Under the pieces are notes generated by a model, which had not been told where the DNA came from, ran no database searches, and saw nothing but the letters and a program-made list of their open reading frames with translations. From Salipiger profundus (GTDB taxonomy: Bacteria > Pseudomonadota > Alphaproteobacteria > Rhodobacterales > Rhodobacteraceae): a stretch of 64,000 nt of DNA. The stretch is taken from NCBI RefSeq assembly GCF_001969385.1, contig NZ_CP014796.1, forward strand, positions 3,489,501 to 3,553,500, in the 5' to 3' direction. The first letter of the stretch is position 1. Every line of letters starts with the position of its first letter. The position numbers and the translations under genes are program-made. This document shows, in pieces, positions 52,279 through 61,885 of the stretch.

Positions 52279-52313
52279 GACAAAACAAAAACGGGGAGGC
52301 CGAAGCCTCCCCG
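52279..52313 (-). terminator. Intrinsic terminator of the nqr operon
   Basis: On minus, ACGGGGAGGC-TTCG-GCCTCCCCGT is a perfect 10-bp stem with a TTCG loop followed by TTTTTGTTTTG, 26 bp past the nqrF stop. Confidence 0.9.
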
Positions 52314-52338
52314 TTCGCGTCTCGTGATGTGATCCGGC

Positions 52339-53562
52339 TCAGCCGCCGAAGTCGTCAAGCATGATGTCTTCCCGGTCGACGCCGAGATCGAGCAGCATGT
52401 TGATGACCGACTGGTTCATGATCGGCGGACCGCACATGTAGAACTCGCAGTCCTCGGGGTTCGGGTGATCCTTGAGGTATTCCTCGTAGAGCACGTTGTG
52501 GATGAAGCCGGTGTAGCCCTTCCAGTCGTCCTCGGGCAGGGCGTCGGACAGCGCGACGTGCCATTCGAAGTTCGGGAATTCCTCGGCCAGCTGGTCGAAA
52601 TCCTCGACGAAGAACATCTCGCGCTTCGAGCGGGCGCCGTACCAGAAGGTGATCTTGCGGTCGCGGTTCTCGAGGCGCTTGAGCTGGTCGAAGATGTGCG
52701 AGCGCATCGGTGCCATGCCGGCACCGCCGCCGATGAAAACCATTTCCTTGTTCGTGTCGCGGGCGAAGAATTCGCCGAACGGGCCGGAAATGGTGACCTT
52801 GTCGCCGGGCTTGAGGTTGAAGATGTAGGACGACATCTGCCCCGGCGGGATGCCGGTGGTGCCCGGCGGCGGCGAGGCGACGCGGACGTTGAGCATGATG
52901 AGCCCCTTTTCGTCGGGGTAGTTCGCCATGGAATAGGCGCGCTCGATCGGCTCGTCGACGGTGGACTCGTACTGCCACAGATTGAACTTGTCCCAATCCG
53001 GGCGGTATTCTTCCTCGATGTCGAAGTCCTTGTAGGACAGCTTGTGCGCGGGCGCCTCGATCTGGATGTAGCCACCGGCGCGGAAGTTCACGTCCTCGCC
53101 CTCGGGCAGCTCCAGCACGAGGTTCTTGATGAAGGTCGCGACGTTCTCGTTGGAACGCACGGTGCATTCCCACTTCTTGACGCCGAAGACCTCTTCGGGG
53201 ACCTCGATCTTCATGTCCTGCTTGACCGCAACCTGGCAGGACAGGCGGTCGCCGCAGGCGGCTTCGCGCTTGGTGATGTGGCTCTCCTCGGTGGGCAGGA
53301 TCGACCCGCCTCCCTCGAAGATGCGCACCCGGCATTGTGCGCAGGTGCCGCCGCCGCCGCAGGCGGAGGGCACGAAGAGCTTCTGTGCCGCCAGCGTCTG
53401 CAGCAGCTTGCCGCCCGCCGGGACCGAGATGGTCTTTTCGTCGTTGATGGTGATGTTGACGTTGCCCGAGGACACCAGCTTGGACCGGGCGGCGATGATG
53501 ATGGTCACCAGCGCCAGCACGATCAGGGTGAAAAGGACGACGCCAAGGCTGAACGTTAGCAT
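52339..53562 (-). CDS. nqrF: Na+-translocating NADH:quinone reductase subunit F
   Basis: NqrF is the NADH-oxidising subunit. Its 407 residues comprise an N-terminal TM helix, a [2Fe-2S] domain ([12 protein letters not shown] plus a later Cys), an FAD-binding domain ([12 protein letters not shown]) and an NAD-binding domain ([16 protein letters not shown], then [17 protein letters not shown]). All redox motifs are intact. It is the last gene of the nqrABCDEF operon and is followed by a strong terminator. Confidence 0.97.
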   Translation of the reverse strand: MLTFSLGVVLFTLIVLALVTIIIAARSKLVSSGNVNITINDEKTISVPAGGKLLQTLAAQKLFVPSACGGGGTCAQCRVRIFEGGGSILPTEESHITKREAACGDRLSCQVAVKQDMKIEVPEEVFGVKKWECTVRSNENVATFIKNLVLELPEGEDVNFRAGGYIQIEAPAHKLSYKDFDIEEEYRPDWDKFNLWQYESTVDEPIERAYSMANYPDEKGLIMLNVRVASPPPGTTGIPPGQMSSYIFNLKPGDKVTISGPFGEFFARDTNKEMVFIGGGAGMAPMRSHIFDQLKRLENRDRKITFWYGARSKREMFFVEDFDQLAEEFPNFEWHVALSDALPEDDWKGYTGFIHNVLYEEYLKDHPNPEDCEFYMCGPPIMNQSVINMLLDLGVDREDIMLDDFGG

Positions 53563-53581
53563 TTCCTGACTGTCTCCCGCC

Positions 53582-54190
53582 TCAGAGTTTCACGCCGCTG
53601 AAGGACATGAAGGCCATCGCCATCAGACCCGCGGTGATGAAGGTGATGCCGAGACCCTGCAGCCCGTCGGGGATGTCGGAGTACTTCAGCTTCTCGCGCA
53701 CGCCGGCCATGGCGGTGATCGCCAGCGCCCAGCCGAAGCCCGAGGACAGGCCGTAGGTCATTGCCTCGGGGAAGTCGTAGGCGCGTTCGACCATGAACAG
53801 CGAGCCACCGAGGATGGCGCAGTTCACCGTGATGAGCGGCAGGTAGACACCCAGCGCGTTGTAGAGCGGCGGGAAATACTTATCGAGCACCATCTCGAGG
53901 ATCTGCACCAGCGCGGCGATCACCCCGATATAAGAGATCAGGCCGAGGAAGGTCAGGTCCACGTCCGGGAAGCCGGCCCAGGCCAGCGCGCCGGGGGCAA
54001 GAAAGTAGTTCAGGATGAGGTTGTTCGCCGGCACCGTGATCGCCTGCACGACCATCACCGAGATGCCGAGCCCGATCGCGGTGGCGATCTTCTTCGACAC
54101 GGCCAGGAAGGTGCACATGCCGAGGAAGAACGACAGCGCGAGGTTCTCGACGAAAACCGCCTTTACGGCGAGGGAAACGAGCCCTTCCAT
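53582..54190 (-). CDS. nqrE: Na+-translocating NADH:quinone reductase subunit E
   Basis: The 202-residue integral membrane protein has about six TM helices. It contains [20 protein letters not shown] near the N-terminus, which carries one of the Cys residues that coordinate the membrane iron center with Nqr[21 protein letters not shown] lies near the C-terminus. The start abuts the nqrD stop. Confidence 0.97.
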   Translation of the reverse strand: MEGLVSLAVKAVFVENLALSFFLGMCTFLAVSKKIATAIGLGISVMVVQAITVPANNLILNYFLAPGALAWAGFPDVDLTFLGLISYIGVIAALVQILEMVLDKYFPPLYNALGVYLPLITVNCAILGGSLFMVERAYDFPEAMTYGLSSGFGWALAITAMAGVREKLKYSDIPDGLQGLGITFITAGLMAMAFMSFSGVKL

Positions 54191-54843
54191 CAGTGTGCCT
54201 CCACCGTCTGGATCTTGTATTCACGCTCTTCGTTCTGCGCCGGCTTCCAGGTGCGGACCGCCCAGATCAGCAGGCCGATCACGAAGAAGGCCGAGGGCGG
54301 CAGCAGCAGCAGACCGTTGGGCACGTACCAGCCGCCGTTGTTGACCGTCGGCAGGATGGTGATGCCGAAGAGCGACCCCGAGCCCAGAAGCTCGCGGATG
54401 ACGCCCACGGTCATCAGGATGAGCCCGTAGCCGAGCCCGTTGCCGACGCCATCGATGAAGCTGTCCACCGGCGGGTTCTTCATGGCGAAGGCCTCGGCAC
54501 GGCCCATCACGATGCAGTTCGTGATGATCAGGCCGACGAAGACCGACAGCGTCTTGGAGATCTCGTAGGCGAAGGCCTTGAGCAGCTGGTCGACCACGAT
54601 GACGAGGCTCGCGATGATGACCATCTGCACGATGATCCGGATCGAGCCGGGGATCTGGTTGCGCAGCGCCGAGATGAACATCGACGAGAAGCCCGTCACC
54701 AGCGTCACCGCGATGGCCATGACGAAGGCCACCTTGAGCGACGAGGTCACCGCGAGCGCCGAGCAGATGCCCAGCACCTGCAGCGTGATCGGGTTGTTGT
54801 CGATCAGCGGATCGACAAGTTGCGATTGGCGTTTGTGGGCCAT
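54190..54843 (-). CDS. nqrD: Na+-translocating NADH:quinone reductase subunit D
   Basis: The 217-residue paralogue of NqrE has about six TM helices. [20 protein letters not shown] carries a conserved membrane Cys, and [20 protein letters not shown] the other. A short cytoplasmic tail with [19 protein letters not shown] is characteristic. It overlaps both nqrC and nqrE by one base. Confidence 0.97.
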   Translation of the reverse strand: MAHKRQSQLVDPLIDNNPITLQVLGICSALAVTSSLKVAFVMAIAVTLVTGFSSMFISALRNQIPGSIRIIVQMVIIASLVIVVDQLLKAFAYEISKTLSVFVGLIITNCIVMGRAEAFAMKNPPVDSFIDGVGNGLGYGLILMTVGVIRELLGSGSLFGITILPTVNNGGWYVPNGLLLLPPSAFFVIGLLIWAVRTWKPAQNEEREYKIQTVEAH

Positions 54844-55652
54844 CAGATCTCTCCTGCCTTAAGCCGCTCGAGGAAGGGCTCGTAGCCCTGCTCGCCCATC
54901 CAGAAGCGGACAAGGTTGTCGACACCGCGCGAGGTCAGGGTCGCCCCGGCCAGCGCGTCGATGTAATACTCACGCCCCGCCGCGGGGGGCTGCTTGGCCA
55001 CGGTGATCTGCAGCACGCCGTCTTCGTCGCGCAGCTTCTTGCCGTTCCAGAGCGCCTTCCAGCGGGGGTTGTCGACCTCGGCGCCAAGGCCGGGGGTCTC
55101 GCCCTGCTGGTAGAACTGCAGGCCGAAGATGTCGTTGCCGTTCTCTTCCAGCGCGATGAAGCCGTAGAGCGTCGACCACAGGCCGTAGCCCTCGATCGGC
55201 AGCACCACCTTGTCGATCTCTCCGGCGTCGTCGCGCAGGATGTAGATCATCTGGAAATACTGCTGCTGACCGCCGAGCCCCGCCGGGTCCTCGTCGAGGG
55301 CCCGCACGATGGCCGGGTCGCTCGAGGTGGCGAGCTCGTCGAAGGTCTCGATATCGTAGTCCTCGGTGAACTCGCCGCTCGACAGGTCGAGCACATGCGG
55401 CTCGAAGGCCTCGAAGGCCTCGGCGACCGGCACGTTCGGATCGTAGACGCCGGCGACCTCGAGGATGTTCATGCGCTTGTCGCGTTGGCTGTTCGCTTCC
55501 TGGATGGGGCGCAGCGCCACGGCCGCGGCCGACACGATCATCGAGGCGACGAGGCAGAGCGCCACGGCCACGAAGACGGTCTTGCCGACGTTGTCCGGCG
55601 GCGTGTCGAGGAAGCGACGGAGAAGTCCCTTGTTCTGGGTGGTCTCAGGCAT
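54843..55652 (-). CDS. nqrC: Na+-translocating NADH:quinone reductase subunit C
   Basis: The 269-residue protein has an N-terminal TM helix (about 20-42) and a periplasmic FMN-binding domain. The covalent FMN site reads [15 protein letters not shown]; the acceptor Thr is present, but the usual SGAT is [24 protein letters not shown] and [15 protein letters not shown] are typical. FMN is attached by the ApbE transferase encoded divergently at 58362. The start overlaps nqrB by 8 bp. Confidence 0.96.
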   Translation of the reverse strand: MPETTQNKGLLRRFLDTPPDNVGKTVFVAVALCLVASMIVSAAAVALRPIQEANSQRDKRMNILEVAGVYDPNVPVAEAFEAFEPHVLDLSSGEFTEDYDIETFDELATSSDPAIVRALDEDPAGLGGQQQYFQMIYILRDDAGEIDKVVLPIEGYGLWSTLYGFIALEENGNDIFGLQFYQQGETPGLGAEVDNPRWKALWNGKKLRDEDGVLQITVAKQPPAAGREYYIDALAGATLTSRGVDNLVRFWMGEQGYEPFLERLKAGEI

Positions 55653-56844
55653 TGCGCTTGGCCCTCCGCTTGATGTTGGCCTGAACGACGAAGTAGTCGA
55701 TCAGCGGCGCAAAGACGTTGCCGAACAGGATGGCGAGCATCATGCCTTCCGGGAAGGCCGGGTTGATGACGCGGATCATCACCACCATGAAGCCGATGAG
55801 CGCGCCGTAGATGTAGCGGCCGGCGTTGGTGTGGCTCGCCGAGACGGGCTCGGTCACCATGAACGCGAGACCGAAGGCATAGCCGCCCACGACAAGGTGC
55901 CAGTACCAGGGCATCGCGAACATCGGGTTGCTGTCCGAGCCGATCAGGTTCAGCAGCGTCGAAAAGCCGATCATGCCAAGCAGGCAGCCGACGATCAGCC
56001 GCCAGTTGGCGATCCTGGTGACCAGCAGGAACGCGAGCCCGACCAGCGCCGCGAGGGTCGAGGTCTCGCCGATGGAGCCCTGGATCGTGCCGATGAAGGC
56101 CTCGAGCCAGGTGATGCCGTGCTGGGGCAGGGCGGTGTAGCCGTCGCTGGCACCCACCGCGAGCGCGGTTGCGCCCGAGTAGCCGTCGACCGGGACCCAG
56201 ACGCTGTCGCCCGACATCTGCGCGGGATAGGCGAAATACAGGAACGCCCGGCCTACCAGTGCGGGATTCAGGAAGTTCTTGCCGGTGCCGCCGAACACTT
56301 CCTTGCCGATGACCACGCCGAAGATGATGCCGAGCGCGACCTGCCAGAGCGGCGCGGTGGCCGGCATGATCAGCGCGTAGAGCATCGAGGTCACGAGAAA
56401 GCCCTCGTTGACCTCGTGGCCGCGCACGACGGCGAAGATCACCTCGAAGATGCCGCCGGCGATCAGCGTGATGATGTAGATCGGCAGGAAATACATCAGC
56501 CCGTGCAGGATGTTGGCCAGCGGGTTCGCCGGGTTGAAGCCGATGCCAAGCGCGTCGATGATCGCCGCGCGCCAGCCCGAGGCGCCGTATTCGGCGATCG
56601 CCTGGTTGGTCTGAAGCCCGGTGTTGTAGAGCCCGAAGAGGATGCAGGGGATCGTCGCGATGACCACGTAGGTCATGATCCGCTTCATGTCGATGTAGGA
56701 GCGGGCATGGGGCGCGACGGTCGTGACCGTCTTGGGGGTATAGATGAAGCTTTCCACCATCTCGTAGATGGCGAAGTATTTCTCGTACCGGCCGCCCTTG
56801 GTGAAATGCGGCTCGATCCGATCAAAGAAATTGCGCAGACCCAA
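55645..56844 (-). CDS. nqrB: Na+-translocating NADH:quinone reductase subunit B
   Basis: The 399-residue polytopic subunit has about ten TM helices and carries covalent FMN and riboflavin. The FMN acceptor motif VDGYSGATAL is intact. MGLRNFFDRIEPHFTKGGRY at the N-terminus and GKNFLNPALVGRAFLYFAYP are diagnostic. It is 3 bp downstream of nqrA. NqrB forms the main sodium path. Confidence 0.97.
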   Translation of the reverse strand: MGLRNFFDRIEPHFTKGGRYEKYFAIYEMVESFIYTPKTVTTVAPHARSYIDMKRIMTYVVIATIPCILFGLYNTGLQTNQAIAEYGASGWRAAIIDALGIGFNPANPLANILHGLMYFLPIYIITLIAGGIFEVIFAVVRGHEVNEGFLVTSMLYALIMPATAPLWQVALGIIFGVVIGKEVFGGTGKNFLNPALVGRAFLYFAYPAQMSGDSVWVPVDGYSGATALAVGASDGYTALPQHGITWLEAFIGTIQGSIGETSTLAALVGLAFLLVTRIANWRLIVGCLLGMIGFSTLLNLIGSDSNPMFAMPWYWHLVVGGYAFGLAFMVTEPVSASHTNAGRYIYGALIGFMVVMIRVINPAFPEGMMLAILFGNVFAPLIDYFVVQANIKRRAKRNA

Positions 56845-56847
56845 GGC

Positions 56848-58191
56848 CTACCCCTCCTTTTCGATCTTGGTGAGGCTGTCGCGCAGGGCGATGCCGTATT
56901 CGTATTTCGCCGGGCAGGCGAAGCCCACGAGGCCGAGGTCCTCTTCGTCGAGCTCCAGCGCGCCGAGCGCCTGCGCCTGGTCGGTGTCCATCACCAGCAA
57001 GGCCCGCAGAAGCTGCGTCGGCAGGAAATCCTGCGGCATCAGGCGCTCGAACGTGCCGATCGGCACCATGGCGCGGCGGCCGCCGTTGAGGTTCGACGTC
57101 AGTGCGTAGAGCTTGCGGGTGAAGGCCGAGCCCAGCACCGGCTGAACCGCGTATTTCGACGGCATCGGACGGATCCAGCCCATCGGGATCTGCTCGCGGT
57201 CTTCCTTGATCAGCGTGATCTGCCGCGCGTAGCGCCCGAGGTAGGCGCTGGGACCGTCGCCCATGCGGCCCGACAGGATCGAGCCCGAGATCACGCGTAC
57301 CGGCTGCTTGGTGTTCAGGTCGTCGGCGCAGAGATCGGTCATCGAGGCGCCGGCGACGGTGCGCACCAGCCGCGGCCGGCGGCAGAGCGGCCCCGAAAGC
57401 GCGATGATCCGCGACGAGTCGAGGCGCCCGGTGTCGAGCAGTTTCCCGATCGCGATCACGTCGTGGTAGCCGATCGTCCAGACCGTCTTCTCGGTGGAGG
57501 GCGGCTCGAGGAAGTGCATGTGCGTACCGGCAAGGCCCGCCGGGTGCGGCCCCGAGAAGCCCGCCACGTAGACACCCGAGATCCCCGCGCCGGGCACCTC
57601 GGAATCGGCGTCCTGACACAGGTATGTGTGGCCATCCGTCAGATGCGTGATCGCTTGAAGGCCGTGGTAGAAGGCCTTGGAATCCTGCGCGATAATCTCG
57701 GCGGCATCACCGCTGAGCGGCTCGCTGTCCATGGCGGTCACGTAGATCGCGGCGGGGCGCGTTTCCGGGTCCGGCACCTTGGAATAGGGGCGCGTGCGGA
57801 ACGAGGTCCAGAGACCCGCCGCGCAGAGCCGCTCGGTGATGCCCTCGGCGGTGTGCGGGTCGCCCAAGCCCGAGAAATCCACCGGCTCGGCGGCCTGCGG
57901 GTCGATCTCGATCTCGACACTGATGAGCCGTCGCCGGGCACCGCGGTTGATCGCCTTGATCCGTCCGGAGACCGGGGCGGTGATCTGCACCTGCGGGTTG
58001 TCCTTGTGCGTGAGAATCGGCGCGCCGGCTCCGACAGCATCGCCCTCCTGCACGGAAAGGCGCGGCTTCAGCCCGATGTAGTCCTCACCCAGAATGGCGA
58101 CGGTCCGGACGGCCGGGGCGTCTTCGATCCCGCCGTCGGGTGCCCCCAGCACCGGAACATCGAGACCTTTTCTTAAGGTAAATCGCTGCAC
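56848..58191 (-). CDS. nqrA: Na+-translocating NADH:quinone reductase subunit A
   Basis: The 447-residue peripheral cytoplasmic subunit has a RnfC-like barrel-sandwich region (LSVQEGDAVGAGAPILTHKD), the GLWTSFRTRPYSKVPDPE block and PMPSKYAVQPVLGSAFTRKL. It contributes to the quinone-binding region. It is the first gene of the operon and faces apbE across 170 bp, in which I found no decisive promoter pair. Confidence 0.96.
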   Translation of the reverse strand: MQRFTLRKGLDVPVLGAPDGGIEDAPAVRTVAILGEDYIGLKPRLSVQEGDAVGAGAPILTHKDNPQVQITAPVSGRIKAINRGARRRLISVEIEIDPQAAEPVDFSGLGDPHTAEGITERLCAAGLWTSFRTRPYSKVPDPETRPAAIYVTAMDSEPLSGDAAEIIAQDSKAFYHGLQAITHLTDGHTYLCQDADSEVPGAGISGVYVAGFSGPHPAGLAGTHMHFLEPPSTEKTVWTIGYHDVIAIGKLLDTGRLDSSRIIALSGPLCRRPRLVRTVAGASMTDLCADDLNTKQPVRVISGSILSGRMGDGPSAYLGRYARQITLIKEDREQIPMGWIRPMPSKYAVQPVLGSAFTRKLYALTSNLNGGRRAMVPIGTFERLMPQDFLPTQLLRALLVMDTDQAQALGALELDEEDLGLVGFACPAKYEYGIALRDSLTKIEKEG

Positions 58192-58361
58192 GTCTTAATC
58201 GTCCTGTCCATTTTTCGCGGTCTTATGCGCCGCGGCGCGGCATTTTGGAAGGTCCTCAATATGTTTTGTGTCGTTTAATGTTGAATCACCCCGCGAACTC
58301 GCTCAGAAGCCCAGCATCTGATCGTCGATCGCGACGCAATCCTTCATCGGAGAAAAGACCC

Positions 58362-59393
58362 GTGGCCGAACAATTCCTCCTTTCACGCCGTAGCTTCATC
58401 GCCATGCCGCTCGCGCTTGCCGCATGCAAGAAGGGCTGGTCCGTGCTGGAGCTCTCGGGGCTGACCATGGGCACCGGCTATTCCGTGATTGCCGTCGACC
58501 ATACCAAGTCGGTCGACAAGGTCGAGCTTCAGGCCGCCATCGACGCGAGCCTTGCAAAGGTCAACGCGCAGATGTCGAACTGGGACGACGCGTCGGAAAT
58601 CTCGCGCTTCAACGCCTCGCGCGCCGCGGCCCCCGTGGCCGTCTCGCCGGAGCTTGCGCAGGTGATGAAGGCCGCGCAGGAAGTGAACGAGGGCAGTGAT
58701 CGCCGTTTCGACGTCACCGTCGGCCCGCTGATCGACCTCTGGGGCTTCGGCGCGCGCGGCACACGTGCCGACACGCCGGGCGACACGGAAATCGCCGACG
58801 CGCTGGCCTGCTGCGGCCAGCACGAGATCATGCGCGTGGGCGACGGCGCCCTGCAGAAGGCCCGCCCCGAGGCCGAGGTTTACCTGTCGGCCATCGGCAA
58901 GGGCTTCGGCGTCGACGAGATGGCGCGCACCCTCGCGCGCTTCGGCGTGACCGATTACATGGTCGAGATCGGCGGCGACCTCTACACCGCTGGCCTCAAC
59001 CCCGACGGCCGCCCCTGGCAGATCGGCATCGAGACGCCGCAGGCCTTCGACCGTGGCGTGCAGGAGATCGTCGGCGTGTCGAACCTCGGCGTGGCGACCT
59101 CGGGCGATTACCGCAACTTCTTCGACGCGGATGGCCAGCGCTACTCGCACATCATCGACGCGACCACCGGCCGTCCGGTCACGCACCAGACCGCCTCGGT
59201 CACCGTGCTGACCGAGAACGCCATGCTCGCCGACGCCTGGGCCACCGCGTTGCTGGTGCTCGGCCGCGAGCGCGGGCTCGAGATCGCAAATGATCGTGAC
59301 ATGGCCGTGCTCTTCATTGAACGCGGCCCCAACGCGGGCGACAAGGGCACCGTGACCACCGCCAGCGAGCGCTACAAGACGCTGCAGGCCTGA
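58362..59393 (+). CDS. apbE: FAD:protein FMN transferase ApbE
   Basis: The 343-residue enzyme attaches FMN through a phosphodiester to Thr residues of NqrB and NqrC. It starts at GTG 58362 after CGGAGAAAAG. The N-terminus has an arginine pair and lipobox (SRRSFIAMPLALAACKKG), so it is predicted to be a lipoprotein facing the periplasm, where NqrC's FMN lies. Motifs include LTMGTGYSVIAVD, FDVTVGPLIDLWGFG, YLSAIGKGFGVDEMA, MVEIGGDLYTAG and the metal-site ENAMLADAWATALLVLG. It diverges from nqrA and precedes nqrM. Confidence 0.94.
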   Translation: MAEQFLLSRRSFIAMPLALAACKKGWSVLELSGLTMGTGYSVIAVDHTKSVDKVELQAAIDASLAKVNAQMSNWDDASEISRFNASRAAAPVAVSPELAQVMKAAQEVNEGSDRRFDVTVGPLIDLWGFGARGTRADTPGDTEIADALACCGQHEIMRVGDGALQKARPEAEVYLSAIGKGFGVDEMARTLARFGVTDYMVEIGGDLYTAGLNPDGRPWQIGIETPQAFDRGVQEIVGVSNLGVATSGDYRNFFDADGQRYSHIIDATTGRPVTHQTASVTVLTENAMLADAWATALLVLGRERGLEIANDRDMAVLFIERGPNAGDKGTVTTASERYKTLQA

Positions 59394-59434
59394 TCCGCGT
59401 CTGAACCAACCCGCCGCCGCAAGGAGTGTCCGGC

Positions 59435-59677
59435 ATGTCGACCTTCCTTCTCGCCTTCGGGCTCCTGATGATCGTGATGCTGGGCATGGCGCTCGGCGTC
59501 ATCTTCAACGGACGCACCATCAAGGGCAGCTGCGGCGGGCTGAACGCCATTGCCGACGCCGATCACTGCGTGGTCTGCAAGAAGGAAATCGACCCGGACA
59601 GCCCGCTGCGCGACAGGCTCAGCTGCCCCCGCGCGCGGCGCATGGTCGAGGACATGGAGCGCGAAGCGGCCTCCTGA
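59435..59677 (+). CDS. nqrM: Na+-NQR maturation protein NqrM
   Basis: This 80-residue protein has an N-terminal TM helix (LLAFGLLMIVMLGMALGVIF) and conserved Cys residues in KGSCGGLN, CVVCKKE and LSCPRAR. This is the NqrM (DUF539) pattern; NqrM is needed to insert the membrane iron center between NqrD and NqrE. ATG 59435 has an AAGGAG ribosome-binding site 9 bp upstream. It follows apbE by 41 bp, so the maturation factors form their own transcript opposite the structural genes. Confidence 0.93.
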   Translation: MSTFLLAFGLLMIVMLGMALGVIFNGRTIKGSCGGLNAIADADHCVVCKKEIDPDSPLRDRLSCPRARRMVEDMEREAAS

Positions 59678-59728
59678 CCGGTCTCTGCGCGGCATTTCTC
59701 GAAAAGATCCGACCGTGCGCGGCGCGCC

Positions 59729-59908
59729 TTAGCTACCGAGCGGCAGGAAGCCGAGCGTCAGCAGCGCCACCGCCGCGACCGCCCCGAACAGCCAGAGCTG
59801 CCAGCGCGGGCCCTCGGCCTTCCAGGTGCGGCGATACTGGTAGCCCGCGAGGCAGGCGATCACGAACAGCACCGTGGCCACGGCGGGTGAGAGCGAAAGC
59901 TCGGACAA
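59729..59908 (-). CDS. Small membrane protein of unknown function
   Basis: A minus-strand frame encodes about 59 residues with two TM helices (SPAVATVLFVIACLAGYQYR and WQLWLFGAVAAVALLTLGFL) joined by a basic, Trp-containing loop (RRTWKAEGPR). A TTG at 59908 with GAAGG about 8 bp upstream is the likeliest start; the frame is open to an ATG at 59974, which would overlap the ribosome-binding region of the divergent CBS gene. Family not recognised. Confidence 0.5.
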   Translation of the reverse strand: MSELSLSPAVATVLFVIACLAGYQYRRTWKAEGPRWQLWLFGAVAAVALLTLGFLPLGS

Positions 59909-59987
59909 AAGACGACCTTCTCGACAAAGCGCGTTTACTCGTGCGCTGATTGCACTAACCTCAATCGGGATCAAGGGAGGTCACGCG

Positions 59988-60509
59988 ATGCCTGCTTCAT
60001 ACCAACCGGAAACCCGTGGCGACGGCGACGAGCAGAAAAGCGTCAGCCAGTCGCTCGAGACGAACCTGAAGGCCGCCGAGACGACGGTGCGCCATATCCT
60101 CGACCAGAAGGGCGGCGAGGTCATCTCGATCCGGCCCGATGCCACCATCGGCGCGGCGGTGGAACTGCTGCGCGACCGCAAGATCGGCGCAGTCGTGGTC
60201 ACCGACGAGAGCGGCGCGCTGACCGGGATCCTGTCCGAGCGCGACATCGTCCGCCGTCTTGCCGACACGCCGGGGCAGACCCTGCCACAGACGGTCGCCG
60301 AACTGATGACGCCCGACCCGCAGACCTGCGCGCCCGACGAGTCGCTGGTAAGGTTGCTGCGACGCATGACCGACGGCCGATTCCGCCACATGCCGGTGGT
60401 CGAAGAGGGCGCGATGATCGGCATGGTGTCGATCGGCGACGTGGTGAATTTCCGTCTCACCGCGCTGGAATACGAGGCTCTGCAGCTCAAGCAACTGATC
60501 GTCGGCTGA
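59988..60509 (+). CDS. CBS-domain pair protein
   Basis: The 173-residue cytosolic protein has two CBS domains. The first is about 45-100 (DATIGAAVELLRDRKIGAVV and ILSERDIVRRLAD), and the second about 108-165 (CAPDESLVRLLRRMTDGRFR and MIGMVSIGDVVNFRL). CBS pairs bind adenosyl ligands and sense energy state. Stand-alone proteins of this kind are common in Rhodobacteraceae, and their role is usually unknown. GGGAGG lies 7 bp before ATG 59988. A terminator follows. Confidence 0.92.
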   Translation: MPASYQPETRGDGDEQKSVSQSLETNLKAAETTVRHILDQKGGEVISIRPDATIGAAVELLRDRKIGAVVVTDESGALTGILSERDIVRRLADTPGQTLPQTVAELMTPDPQTCAPDESLVRLLRRMTDGRFRHMPVVEEGAMIGMVSIGDVVNFRLTALEYEALQLKQLIVG

Positions 60510-60533
60510 CCTTTCCGGATTGCCGATGACGCC

Positions 60534-60560
60534 ACGGCCTGCCCTCGGGCGGGCCGTTTT
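60534..60560 (+). terminator. Intrinsic terminator after the CBS gene
   Basis: ACGGCCTGCCC and GGGCGGGCCGT (one wobble) enclose a short loop and are followed by TTTTC. Confidence 0.8.
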
Positions 60561-60659
60561 CATGTGCGGTTCGGTCCGAAATTTTTGCGTCATCTGAATG
60601 AACTGCGGCATTGTGTCGCCGCGTTTCCGTGATAGCCTCTCTCTCAGGGAGGACAATCA

Positions 60660-60824
60660 ATGACGTTATTTATGGTGGGCCTGTCCATAGGCCTTCTGAT
60701 CACCGCACCGCTCATCATTCTCGCACTGGTCGCAGGCGTCAGTTCACGCCGGACCGCACGGCGTGACGCGCCGGCGGCAAGCGCGGCGGTGCTGCCCTTT
60801 GCCCCGGTACGGGGGCGGGCCTGA
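60660..60824 (+). CDS. 54-residue small membrane protein
   Basis: ATG 60660 follows a good AGGGAGGA ribosome-binding site. The peptide has one clear TM helix (FMVGLSIGLLITAPLIILAL, about 4-25), then a basic turn (SSRRTARRD) and an Ala/Pro-rich tail ending RGRA. This is a typical single-pass small protein with cytoplasmic C-terminus. No family recognised. A terminator-like hairpin lies about 95 bp downstream. Confidence 0.5.
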   Translation: MTLFMVGLSIGLLITAPLIILALVAGVSSRRTARRDAPAASAAVLPFAPVRGRA

Positions 60825-60917
60825 GAGTCTCGGATCGACGGTCGCACCCTTGAGGAGGGGCGCGGTCAGGGTCTGAGACCAGCAGCCGGATCGGCTTCGG
60901 AGATCACAGGACGACAT

Positions 60918-60950
60918 ACGGCGCCGGGACACTCTTCCGGCGCCGTTTCT
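60918..60950 (+). terminator. Intrinsic terminator-like hairpin
   Basis: ACGGCGCCGG and CCGGCGCCGT form a perfect 10-bp stem followed by TTTCT. It would end the small membrane protein transcript before the SDR gene. Confidence 0.75.
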
Positions 60951-61070
60951 CCGTGCATCAATGGCGGGACGTGACCAATCTACCGTCGTTCCGACAGCGG
61001 GTCCGGGGCGCCGGATTGCCGTCATGCCCCGAGGGCGGCACAAGGGCGGCACTGGAACAAGGACGAACGG

Positions 61071-61772
61071 ATGACGAAGAAGATCATGCTGCTGACCGGC
61101 GGCTCCCGCGGAATTGGACATGGAATCGCGCTCGAGGCCGCGCGCCGTGGCTGGTTCGTGTCGCTTGGGCTACGGGATGCCTCGGGCCTGCCCGAAGGAT
61201 TGGACGCAAGCTCGGCCGAGGCGGTGCCTTACGACGCCAGCAAGGGAGGCGAGGCAGACTGGGTGGCGGGCGTCATGGAGCGTCATGGCCGGATCGACGC
61301 CGTAGTGGCCTGCGCCGGGCTCTTCACCCCGGACAGCATCGTCACCGACGATGACGTAGGCGTTCACGAGCTCTTCGAAGTCAACGCCCATGCCCCGCGC
61401 CGACTGGCAGCGGCGGCCTGGGAGCCGCTCGCGACGTCAGGCGAGGGGCGGGTGATCGTCATGGCCTCGCTGTCGGGAAAGCGTGTGAAAAGCGCCGGGT
61501 CGGCGCTCTATTCCTTCTCGAAGTTCGCCGCGGTCGGGCTGGCCCACGCGCTGCGTCACGAAGGCTGGGAAAAGGGCATTCGCGCCACCGCGATCTGTCC
61601 GGGTCTCGTGGCCACCGACATGGGAGAGACCGCCTCCGGTGGTGATTATCCGACCGCCGCGATGACGCAGGTCGAGGACCTCGCGCGGCTCACGCTCGAC
61701 ACCATCGCGCTGCCGGGCACGCTCTCGCAGGCCGAGGTCGCGGTGAACTGCCAGCCCGACGGCATTCACTGA
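61071..61772 (+). CDS. Short-chain dehydrogenase/reductase
   Basis: The 233-residue NAD(P)-dependent enzyme has the cofactor motif LLTGGSRGIGHGIAL near the N-terminus, VVACAGLF (NAG-type), the catalytic Ser region VMASLSGKRV and the catalytic Tyr-Lys pair in ALYSFSKFA. The substrate cannot be inferred. The sequence after the Rossmann Gly motif, ARRGWFVSLGLRD, does not give a clear NADP preference. It is convergent with ridA across a minus-oriented terminator. Confidence 0.9.
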   Translation: MTKKIMLLTGGSRGIGHGIALEAARRGWFVSLGLRDASGLPEGLDASSAEAVPYDASKGGEADWVAGVMERHGRIDAVVACAGLFTPDSIVTDDDVGVHELFEVNAHAPRRLAAAAWEPLATSGEGRVIVMASLSGKRVKSAGSALYSFSKFAAVGLAHALRHEGWEKGIRATAICPGLVATDMGETASGGDYPTAAMTQVEDLARLTLDTIALPGTLSQAEVAVNCQPDGIH

Positions 61773-61830
61773 CCCGGCGCGTACCTGTCGTACCCGAGCC
61801 GAGAGCGCGGCGACGCCACATGCAGCCATG

Positions 61831-61862
61831 AAAAAGGGGCCGCGCCGGGATGGCGCGGCCCC
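61831..61862 (-). terminator. Intrinsic terminator after the RidA gene
   Basis: On minus, GGGGCCGCGCC and GGCGCGGCCCC form a perfect 11-bp stem followed by TTTTT. It lies between the convergent RidA and SDR genes and fits the minus strand best. Confidence 0.85.
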
Positions 61863-61885
61863 TGTGTCTTTGCCGGGAGGGCGGA

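Noticed and set aside
55465-58176. Long open frame on plus opposite nqrA and nqrB
   Set aside because: nqrA-nqrB are unmistakable on minus; the plus product is a charged mirror-frame artefact.
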